From: JAURVT01 sp049059935
Lineage (GTDB): Bacteria > Actinomycetota > Actinomycetes > Propionibacteriales > Nocardioidaceae
Assembly: GCF_049059935.1 (NCBI RefSeq)
Contig: NZ_JBMGQR010000126.1
Span: 1 to 6,457 of the forward strand
Length of the DNA stretch: 6,457 nucleotides
Direction: 5' to 3'
Shown: positions 1-5,205 of the stretch, piece by piece
How positions within the stretch are numbered: the first letter of the stretch is position 1
Layout: every line of letters starts with the position of its first letter
Made by a program: the position numbers and the translations under genes
The notes under the pieces: model-generated
Databases searched by the model: none
Seen by the model: the letters and a program-made list of their open reading frames with translations, nothing else
Told to the model about the DNA's origin: nothing

Positions 1-2
1 CA

Positions 3-170
3 CGGCTTCAGGCCGAGGACGTCGTCGAGGTGACGGGGTCGCTGAGGCGCCGGTTCCAGCGCGCCGGCGGGGGCCCGGTCAGCCGGGTGGACGTCGAGGT
101 CAGTCGGTGTCGGCGGGTGTCGCCGGCACCGGCGACACGTCGTCCCCGTCCGACCCCCAGTGACGCATGA
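3..170 (+). CDS. Probable single-stranded DNA-binding (SSB-like, OB-fold) protein, C-terminal fragment
   Basis: An open frame enters from the left edge and ends at a TGA at 168-170, giving 55 visible residues. The stretch reads LQAEDVVEVTGSLRRRF followed by SRVDVEVSRCRRV. This resembles the last OB-fold strands of bacterial SSB proteins, where a 'GD-V-V-G-L-R/R-F/W' strand is followed by a strand ending in 'EVEV'. The remaining tail is short and Pro/Arg-rich, without the acidic DDDIPF-like tip of the main replicative SSB, so a secondary actinobacterial SSB-like protein is more likely. Codon third positions are G/C-rich up to about base 100 and poorer after it, where the frame overlaps the opposite-strand DUF1015 gene by 71 bp. 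The family call rests on about 35 residues, and the N-terminal part is outside the window, so it is tentative. Confidence 0.5.
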   Translation, partial: RLQAEDVVEVTGSLRRRFQRAGGGPVSRVDVEVSRCRRVSPAPATRRPRPTPSDA

Positions 171-1335
171 CCAGGCCCATTCGTGGCTTGGGCACGAACG
201 AGGTCGCCTTCGCCGGCAGGGTCGTGCCGCCGTAGGCCGCGGCGCGCACCGCGGACAGCCGGGTGGGCGGCAGGAGGAGCGCCACGGCGTCGGCGCCGTC
301 CGCCCGACGAACGGCCGCTCGGGCGTCGTGCACGTACTCGAGCTCGTCGACGTCGGCTCCCCATCCGGGCAGCCACACCTGGTGGAGCCAGCAGATCGCG
401 TGGTCGGGGAGCGCACAGCTCGGTGCCACCGCACCGGGCGCCGGGCGGACGTCGAGCCACCGACCACCGGCGTACGCGACGCAGCGGGGGACACCGGCGT
501 CCGCGAGCAGACCGAGCGCGGCGTCCGCGTCCACCTCCTCGGTGACCACCAGGGGAGAGCCTTCGATCGTCCCGAGGTCGAGCCCCGGGCACACCCGGTG
601 CACGGCACGCAGGCGGAGGGGCTCGACCGTGTCGTCCACCACCCACGTCAGCCCCCAGGCCGTGGACCCGCCGTCGCCGGTCCAGGCCCGCCGGCGGTGG
701 TGCCCGTCAGCCACGAGCACCCGTCCCACCGGGGTGCGGGCCACCGCCCGGTGCACCTCGGGCGACGTGTGCACCCACAGCTCGTGCGTCTCGACGCCGT
801 CGACGAGGGTGAGATCGGGGGCTCCGGCGGTCACCTGGTCGAGCACGGTCGAGAGCGGCGAGGGTGCGGTCGGGGCGGGTGCGCCGGCGATGGCCACCAC
901 CGGGTCGACCTGCGCGTGGGTCTGGGCGGCGAAGTCCTGCTGCACCTCGACGAGCTCGGGCCGCACGTCCTCGTGGGGGATCAGCGGTGCGCTCGTCCGG
1001 CCCGACAGGTCCATGGCGCCGAGCAGGCCGCGGGTTGCGCCGTCGGGGCCCGAGCGCCGGTAGACGTAGACCGCAGGCGGATCGCGCAGGACGATGCCCT
1101 CACCCTCCCAGGCGTCGAGCCGCGGGCCGCCGTCGCCGGGCGTGAACGCGGGCTCGAGCAGCCTGGCGACGTGGTGCGGCTCGCCGGCGCCGAGGTCGTC
1201 GGCGTCGCCCCACGCGTCCGGGGGAGTCATGGTCCGCGCAGCCACGGTGGCGGCGTCGCCGCCGAACCGCAGACCCGAGAACGGCTGGAGCCCGAGGGGC
1301 ACGGGTGCGCCCTGATCGGTCCCGTCGCCCACCAC
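100..1335 (-). CDS. DUF1015 family protein
   Basis: A 411-residue protein with the layout of the DUF1015 family (PF06245/COG4198). The N-terminal part has LQPFSGLRF (about residues 16-24) and a VYVYRR strand (89-94) before 'RGLLGAMDL'. It is followed by a His-Glu pair (IPHEDV, 119-124), the hallmark ADGHHRR motif (209-215) and the C-terminal KATSFVPKP-MGLVMR segment (376-391). Length is normal for the family. No signal peptide or membrane segment is visible, so it is probably cytosolic. Its biochemical role is not one I can state with confidence. The gene diverges from the LigB-like gene across a 50-bp gap and overlaps the SSB-like tail at its 3' end. Two adjacent GTG codons compete as start (1335 and 1332). 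A TAGGAT hexamer lies six bases before the second, which would favour 1332 if the mRNA is leaderless; an AGGA just upstream is only a weak ribosome site. Confidence 0.85.
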   Translation of the reverse strand: MVGDGTDQGAPVPLGLQPFSGLRFGGDAATVAARTMTPPDAWGDADDLGAGEPHHVARLLEPAFTPGDGGPRLDAWEGEGIVLRDPPAVYVYRRSGPDGATRGLLGAMDLSGRTSAPLIPHEDVRPELVEVQQDFAAQTHAQVDPVVAIAGAPAPTAPSPLSTVLDQVTAGAPDLTLVDGVETHELWVHTSPEVHRAVARTPVGRVLVADGHHRRRAWTGDGGSTAWGLTWVVDDTVEPLRLRAVHRVCPGLDLGTIEGSPLVVTEEVDADAALGLLADAGVPRCVAYAGGRWLDVRPAPGAVAPSCALPDHAICWLHQVWLPGWGADVDELEYVHDARAAVRRADGADAVALLLPPTRLSAVRAAAYGGTTLPAKATSFVPKPRMGLVMRHWGSDGDDVSPVPATPADTD

Positions 1336-1344
1336 CGCATCCTA
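1330..1344 (-). promoter_or_regulatory. Candidate leaderless promoter of the DUF1015 gene
   Basis: On the minus strand a TAGGAT hexamer (1344 to 1339) is followed by six bases, then the GTG at 1332-1330. This fits the actinobacterial leaderless pattern of a TANNNT -10 box with transcription starting on the first base of the start codon. No convincing -35 box is seen. The assignment is inference from spacing. Confidence 0.4.
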
Positions 1345-1373
1345 GGGTGACGGGGTCGTCGCGCCTCGCGCCC

Positions 1374-1388
1374 TACCCTGGGGGCGTG
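1374..1388 (+). promoter_or_regulatory. Candidate leaderless promoter of the LigB-like gene
   Basis: TACCCT (1374-1379) is followed by six bases and the GTG start at 1386. The six-base gap is mostly G (GGGGGC) and abuts the start codon, too close for a usual Shine-Dalgarno helix. A leaderless transcript beginning at the GTG is therefore the simpler reading. No clear -35 box is visible. It faces the DUF1015 promoter across about 30 bp. Confidence 0.4.
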
Positions 1389-2081
1389 CTCGTCGCCGCG
1401 GCCGTGGTGCCCCACCCACCCCTGCTCGTGCCGGAGGTGTCGGTCGGCGCCGCGCACGAGACGTCGGTGATGCGGTCCGTCGTCGACTCCACGGTGGCGG
1501 GCCTGCTCGCCCGTCGGCCACAGACGGTGGTCGTCGTCGCGGCGGGCGACGCGGCCCGCACCCAGGACGACGCGGCGACGCCGACGCTCGCGCCGTACGG
1601 GCTCAGGTCGTGGCCGGGTCCGGCTCGGCGGGCTCCGGGCAACGACCCCCTCGGCCTCGGACACTCGATCGGGGCGTGGCTGCTGGACCGTGCGGGGTGG
1701 ACGGGCGGCCGGCGGTACGAGACGGTCACCGGCGACGCACTCGTCCTGCCGCCCGGTCGCGTCGCGCTGCTGGTCACCGCCGACGGGTCGGCACGACGGT
1801 CGGCCGAGGCGCCGGGCCACCTGGACCCGCGGGCGGAGCCCTTCGACGCCGTCACCACCCGTGCCCTGGCCGGCGGCGACCTCGACGCCCTCGAGTCGAT
1901 CGACGTCGGGCTGGCCGAGGAGCTGTGGGCCAGCGGGGCGACTGCGCTGCGCACGCTGGCCAGGACCGTCCGGACGCAGCAGGGCGCCGCGATCGAGGCC
2001 CGTGTGGACCACGACGCGGCGCCCTACGGCGTCGGCTACGTCTGTGCGACCTGGACGATCAGGGTCGGGGCGGAGGAGTAG
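1386..2081 (+). CDS. LigB-like class III extradiol dioxygenase-fold protein, probably not a standard dioxygenase (Rv2728c-like)
   Basis: A 231-residue, Ala-rich protein starting at a GTG with VPHPPLLVPEV (residues 8-18), the N-terminal signature of the class III extradiol dioxygenase B-subunit/MEMO-like fold; His10 is a plausible metal ligand. The middle carries a 'GAWLLDRAGW' helix. The C-terminal half has ADGSARR (132-138), then 'DPRAEPFD' and a closing APYGVGY segment. In active relatives the equivalent segment usually reads like G/A-D-L-S-H; here the His is absent, so the catalytic metal site looks incomplete. Size and position just upstream of miaA match the mycobacterial conserved alanine-rich protein Rv2728c, as I recall it. 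No signal peptide is apparent. Its function is unknown to me. An in-frame extension upstream to 1305 is possible but would overlap the DUF1015 start and lacks family similarity. The 3' end overlaps the antitoxin-like gene by 23 bp. Confidence 0.75.
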   Translation: MLVAAAVVPHPPLLVPEVSVGAAHETSVMRSVVDSTVAGLLARRPQTVVVVAAGDAARTQDDAATPTLAPYGLRSWPGPARRAPGNDPLGLGHSIGAWLLDRAGWTGGRRYETVTGDALVLPPGRVALLVTADGSARRSAEAPGHLDPRAEPFDAVTTRALAGGDLDALESIDVGLAEELWASGATALRTLARTVRTQQGAAIEARVDHDAAPYGVGYVCATWTIRVGAEE

Positions 2082-2316
2082 TCCCCGGGGTTCCGGGTCC
2101 CTGGTGTCCGTCGTCGGCGATCTTGTCGACGCCCTCCTTGGCCTTGCGGGTGGCCGAGTCGATCTTGTCGTCGTACTTGCCCTTGGTCGCGCGGCTGACC
2201 GCGTCACCCGCCTTGTCCAGGCCCTGGTCGATCTTGTCGCCGTGCTGGCGGGCGAGCTCGGCGGCCTTGGCCTTGAGCTCGTCGCCGCGACCCTTGTACT
2301 TGTCCAGGAAACCCAT
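2059..2316 (-). CDS. Small antitoxin-like protein, Rv0909/MT0933 family
   Basis: An 85-residue protein beginning MGFLDKYKGRGDELKAKAAE. Its body is an uninterrupted amphipathic helix pattern rich in Lys, Asp and Ala with repeated 'DKID/DKAGDAV' units to about residue 65, and its tail is a disordered Gly/Pro/Thr stretch. This is the pattern of the actinobacterial family named after Rv0909 (PF14013), annotated as the antitoxin of the Rv0909-Rv0910 pair. The start at 2316 is chosen over an in-frame TTG at 2331 because a strong GAAGGAG lies six bases before the ATG, and the family typically begins MGFLDK. No SRPBCC-fold toxin resembling Rv0910 is adjacent, so the antitoxin label should be treated as a family name only. 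The last eight codons, including the stop, overlap the end of the LigB-like gene. A stress-related structural role is equally possible. Confidence 0.75.
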   Translation of the reverse strand: MGFLDKYKGRGDELKAKAAELARQHGDKIDQGLDKAGDAVSRATKGKYDDKIDSATRKAKEGVDKIADDGHQGPGTPGTTPPPRP

Positions 2317-2322
2317 GGTCCG

Positions 2323-2329
2323 CTCCTTC
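2323..2329 (-). promoter_or_regulatory. Strong ribosome binding site deciding the antitoxin-like start
   Basis: GAAGGAG on the minus strand sits six bases before the ATG at 2316-2314. It is the best Shine-Dalgarno sequence in the window and contrasts with the neighbouring genes, whose starts lack well-spaced sites. It rules against the upstream TTG at 2331, which would lie before the site. Confidence 0.75.
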
Positions 2330-2379
2330 AACGTCTGCCGGTGATCGGGCGGCGGGGAGCCGCGCCGCGTCTGGCACCC

Positions 2380-2385
2380 AAAGTA
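2380..2385 (-). promoter_or_regulatory. Possible -10 box of the antitoxin-like gene
   Basis: TACTTT on the minus strand (plus-strand AAAGTA) is the best TANNNT hexamer in the 86-bp divergent gap. It would place the transcript start near 2373 and give a leader of roughly 57 bases, consistent with the strong ribosome site. No good -35 box is seen. A short GC hairpin (GCGGC/GCCGC, 2349-2363) would fall in the leader. The call is tentative. Confidence 0.25.
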
Positions 2386-2390
2386 CCTGG

Positions 2391-2405
2391 CACAATCACG
2401 GCGTG
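2391..2405 (+). promoter_or_regulatory. Weak candidate leaderless promoter of miaA
   Basis: CACAAT (2391-2396) lies exactly six bases before the miaA GTG, and there is no Shine-Dalgarno-like sequence in the preceding 15 bases. The first base departs from TANNNT, so the hexamer is weaker than those before dapF and the LigB-like gene. The absence of a ribosome site is the stronger argument for leaderless translation. Confidence 0.3.
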
Positions 2406-3329
2406 GACACCTCCGCGCCGGTGCGGGCCGTCGTCGGCCCGACCGCGGCAGGCAAGTCCGACCTCGCCATCGCGGTCGCCGGCGAGCTCGGCCTCGCCGG
2501 GTCCCCGGTCGAGGTGGTCAACGCCGACTCGATGCAGCTCTACCGCGGGATGGACATCGGCACGGCCAAGCTCACCGTCGACGAGCGTCGGGGCGTGCGG
2601 CACCACCTGCTCGACGTCCTCGACGTGCGCGACCCGGCGACGGTCGCCGAGTTCCAGGACTGGGCGCGTGACGCCGTCGCGGCCTGCCACGGCAGGGGAG
2701 TGCTGCCGCTGCTCGTCGGAGGGTCGGCGCTGTACGTCCGTGCCGTGCTGGACGACTTCGAGTTCCCCGGCACCGACCCGTCGCTGCGCGCCAGGCTGGA
2801 GAGCGACCTGGTCGAGGTGGGGCCGGAGGCGATGCACGTCAGGCTCGCCGGCGAGGACCCCGCCGCGGCCGAGGCCATCCTGCCGAGCAACGGGCGACGG
2901 ATCGTCCGCGCGCTCGAGGTCGTGGCCCTGACGGGTCGGCCCTACGCCGCCGGGCTCCCCGAGCTGCGCTACGTCTACGACGACGTCGCCGTGGTCGGCG
3001 TCGACGTGCCACGGGAGGTCCTGGACGCCCGGATCGAGGCGCGGGTCGACGCGATGTTCGACGCCGGGCTGGTCGAGGAGGTGGAGCGCCTCGCCGCGCA
3101 GGGCCTCGCCGAGGGGCGTACCGCGAGCCGCGCCCTCGGGTACGCGCAGGTGCTGGACGCGATCGCGGGCCGCACCACGATGGAGCAGGCGCGGGACGAG
3201 ACCGTGCGGCGCACGCGCAAGTTCGCCCGACGTCAGGACTCCTGGTTCCGCAAGGACCCGCGCATCACCTGGGTGAGCCACGACGACCCCGACCTCGTCC
3301 ACCGGGCCGTCGCGCTGCTGGCCCCCTGA
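2403..3329 (+). CDS. miaA: tRNA dimethylallyltransferase (tRNA A37 isopentenyltransferase)
   Basis: This 308-residue cytosolic enzyme transfers a dimethylallyl group to N6 of adenosine 37 in tRNAs that read codons beginning with U; MiaB then typically methylthiolates the product. The sequence shows the P-loop GPTAAGKS (12-19) and the substrate-binding NADSMQLYRGMDIGTAK (40-56) with Asp42 as the likely general base. It also has RHHLLDV (66-72), the GGSALYVRA loop (106-114, where many homologues have GGTGLY), NGRRIVRALEV (163-173), SRALGYAQ (242-249) and the tRNA-binding TRKFARRQDSWFRKDPR (271-287). All expected blocks are present and length is normal. The GTG at 2403 places the P-loop 11 residues from the N-terminus, as usual. 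The gene sits after the Rv2728c-like gene as in other actinobacteria, but with the antitoxin-like gene inserted, and is followed by ggt after 40 bp. miaB is not in the window. Confidence 0.97.
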   Translation: MDTSAPVRAVVGPTAAGKSDLAIAVAGELGLAGSPVEVVNADSMQLYRGMDIGTAKLTVDERRGVRHHLLDVLDVRDPATVAEFQDWARDAVAACHGRGVLPLLVGGSALYVRAVLDDFEFPGTDPSLRARLESDLVEVGPEAMHVRLAGEDPAAAEAILPSNGRRIVRALEVVALTGRPYAAGLPELRYVYDDVAVVGVDVPREVLDARIEARVDAMFDAGLVEEVERLAAQGLAEGRTASRALGYAQVLDAIAGRTTMEQARDETVRRTRKFARRQDSWFRKDPRITWVSHDDPDLVHRAVALLAP

Positions 3330-3369
3330 CGGCGTTTGGGCGCGACGTCCACCGGGTACGACTCGGGGC

Positions 3370-5193
3370 ATGGAACGACGCACCCTCGCCGCCGGTCTCG
3401 GAACCGCCTTCGTCACGGCCTGCCTGCTGGCCGTCTCCGGCGCGCCGCCGAGCACCGCCGGGACCCCGCGTCCGACCCCGTCGTCGGGCGCGACCGCCTA
3501 CGGCAGCGGCGGCGCGGTGTCGTCGGTGGACGCGGAGGCGTCGCGCGTGGGCATCGAGGTGCTCCGACGCGGGGGCAACGCGGCCGACGCGGCCGTCGCC
3601 ACGGCCTCGGCCCTCGGCGTCACCGAGCCGTACAGCGCCGGCATCGGCGGGGGCGGCTACTTCGTCCACTACGACGCACGCACCAAGAAGGTCCAGACCA
3701 TCGACGGGCGCGAGACCGCGCCGCGACGCGTCACGCCCGACGCCTTCGTCGACCCGGCCACCGGCAAGCCCTACCCGTTCACTCCGCAGCTGGTCTCGTC
3801 CGGCGTCGCCGTCGGCGTGCCCGGGACCGTCGCGACGTGGGACGCCGCGCTGAAGCGGTTCGGCAGCACCTCGCTGAAGCAGGCGCTGCGGCCGTCCATC
3901 CGGTTGGCCGAGCGCGGCTTCACCGTCGACCAGACGTTCCGCAGCCAGACCCTCGACAACGCCGAGCGGTTCGCCGCGTTCCCCGACACCGCCGACCTGT
4001 TCCTGCCCGGCGGCGACGCGCCGGCCGTCGGCTCGCGGTTCCGCAACCCCGACCTCGCGGACACCCTGACGTCCATCGCCGACCGCGGCCCGAAGGCGTT
4101 CTACCACGGTGCCCTGGCCAGGGAGGTGGCCCGCACGGTCCAGGCGCCGCCGAAGGACCCGGCGTCTGACCTGCCCGCCAAGCCGGGCTCGATGACCACC
4201 GGGGACCTCGCGGCGTACCGGGTGCTGTCGCAGAAGCCGACGAAGGTCTCCTACCGCGGCCTGGACGTCTACGGCATGGCGCCGTCGTCGTCCGGAGGCA
4301 CCTCGGTGGGCGAGGCGCTCAACATCCTCGAGGGGTACGACCTCGGCCAGGGCGAGCGGCTCGCACGGACGCTGCACCTCTACCTCGAGGCCTCGGCCCG
4401 GGCCTTCGCGGACCGCGCCGCCTACGTCGGTGACCCCGCCTTCACCGACGTGCCCACCCGGACGCTGTTGAGCCAGCGGTTCGCCGACTCCCGCGCCTGC
4501 ACCATCGACCCCGACCGGGCGTCGGTGCGACCGGTGCCGGCCGGGGCCCTCGACGGCAGCGGCTGCGCCACGACCGCGAACGAGGAGAAGCCCGACACCG
4601 AGAACATCTCGACGACGCACCTGAGCGTCGTCGACCGGTGGGGCGACGCGGTGGCCTACACGCTGACGATCGAGCAGACCGGCGGCTCGGGCATCACGGT
4701 GCCCGGGCGTGGGTTCCTGCTCAACAACGAGCTCACGGACTTCACCACCGTGTACGACGAGGCCGACCCGAACCGCATCCAGCCCGGCAAGCGCCCGCGC
4801 TCGTCGATGTCGCCCACGATCGTGCTGCAGGACGGCAAGCCGCGCTACGTGCTGGGCTCGCCCGGCGGCGCGACGATCATCACCACCGTGCTCCAGATCC
4901 TGCTGAACCGGATCGACCTCGGCATGGACCTGCCCGCCGCGGTGGCGGCGCCGCGCGCCTCGCAGCGCAACACCGCGTCCACGCCGGCCGAGCCCGCCTT
5001 CATCGACGCCTACGGGCCGCTGCTCGCCCCGTACGGCCAGCGGCTCACCCCGTCCGGCGACACCCTCACCTCGGCCGCCGAGATCGGTGCGGCCGCCGCC
5101 ATCGAGGTGAAGCCGCACGGCCGGCTGGTCGCCGCCGCCGAGCCCGTCCGGCGCGGTGGCGGCAGCGCCCTGGTGGTGCGGCCCCGACGGTAG
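3370..5193 (+). CDS. ggt: Secreted gamma-glutamyltransferase / glutathione hydrolase family protein
   Basis: A 607-residue Ntn-hydrolase precursor. Residues 1-30 form a Sec-type signal peptide (ERR, hydrophobic core, STA cleavage box at 28-30), so it acts outside the membrane. Arg114 in DGRETAP fits the glutamyl-carboxylate-binding Arg. Self-cleavage is expected before Thr415 (NIS|TTHLSVVD), splitting large and small subunits; Thr415 is the nucleophile. Further pocket residues are Thr433, Glu454 and Asp457 (LLNNELTDF), Ser478-Ser479 (SSMSPT) and Gly499-Gly500 (SPGG). Two features differ from the E. coli enzyme: Glu435 replaces the substrate-binding Asn (Asn411), and the lid-loop region between DF and SSM is about eight residues shorter, as in Bacillus GGTs that lack the lid. 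C377 and C399 are the only Cys in the mature chain and may pair. Family activity is hydrolysis or transfer of gamma-glutamyl groups from glutathione-like peptides; the true substrate is uncertain because many actinobacteria use mycothiol. A weak promoter may lie upstream (TACGACT, 3357-3363). Confidence 0.9.
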   Translation: MERRTLAAGLGTAFVTACLLAVSGAPPSTAGTPRPTPSSGATAYGSGGAVSSVDAEASRVGIEVLRRGGNAADAAVATASALGVTEPYSAGIGGGGYFVHYDARTKKVQTIDGRETAPRRVTPDAFVDPATGKPYPFTPQLVSSGVAVGVPGTVATWDAALKRFGSTSLKQALRPSIRLAERGFTVDQTFRSQTLDNAERFAAFPDTADLFLPGGDAPAVGSRFRNPDLADTLTSIADRGPKAFYHGALAREVARTVQAPPKDPASDLPAKPGSMTTGDLAAYRVLSQKPTKVSYRGLDVYGMAPSSSGGTSVGEALNILEGYDLGQGERLARTLHLYLEASARAFADRAAYVGDPAFTDVPTRTLLSQRFADSRACTIDPDRASVRPVPAGALDGSGCATTANEEKPDTENISTTHLSVVDRWGDAVAYTLTIEQTGGSGITVPGRGFLLNNELTDFTTVYDEADPNRIQPGKRPRSSMSPTIVLQDGKPRYVLGSPGGATIITTVLQILLNRIDLGMDLPAAVAAPRASQRNTASTPAEPAFIDAYGPLLAPYGQRLTPSGDTLTSAAEIGAAAAIEVKPHGRLVAAAEPVRRGGGSALVVRPRR

Positions 5194-5205
5194 AATCGGA
5201 GGATG
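5191..5205 (+). promoter_or_regulatory. Leaderless-type promoter of dapF overlapping the ggt stop codon
   Basis: TAGAAT (5191-5196) is a good -10 hexamer and is followed by CGGAGG and the dapF ATG at 5203. Its first three bases are the ggt stop codon TAG. The six-base spacing places the expected transcript start on the ATG. The GGAGG touches the ATG directly, with no spacer, so it is poorly placed as a ribosome site for a longer transcript. No clear -35 box is seen. Read-through transcription from ggt may also supply dapF. Confidence 0.5.

Noticed and set aside
48..69. GC inverted repeat CGCCGG/CCGGCG as a terminator
   Set aside because: It lies inside the SSB-like coding frame, has a ten-base loop and no following T-run, and such short GC palindromes are common at this base composition.
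2317..2331. Upstream TTG (2331) as start of the antitoxin-like gene
   Set aside because: It would begin translation at or before the strong GAAGGAG and add five residues not typical of the family's MGFLDK start.
2371..2396. TGGCAC motifs resembling a sigma-54 (-24) element before miaA
   Set aside because: There is no properly spaced TTGC (-12) element, and actinobacteria generally lack sigma-54.
3415..3426. Lipobox-like VTAC ending at Cys18 of the GGT signal peptide
   Set aside because: The residues after the Cys (LLAVSGA) are still hydrophobic core rather than a mature lipoprotein start, and a good signal peptidase I site (STA, 28-30) follows.
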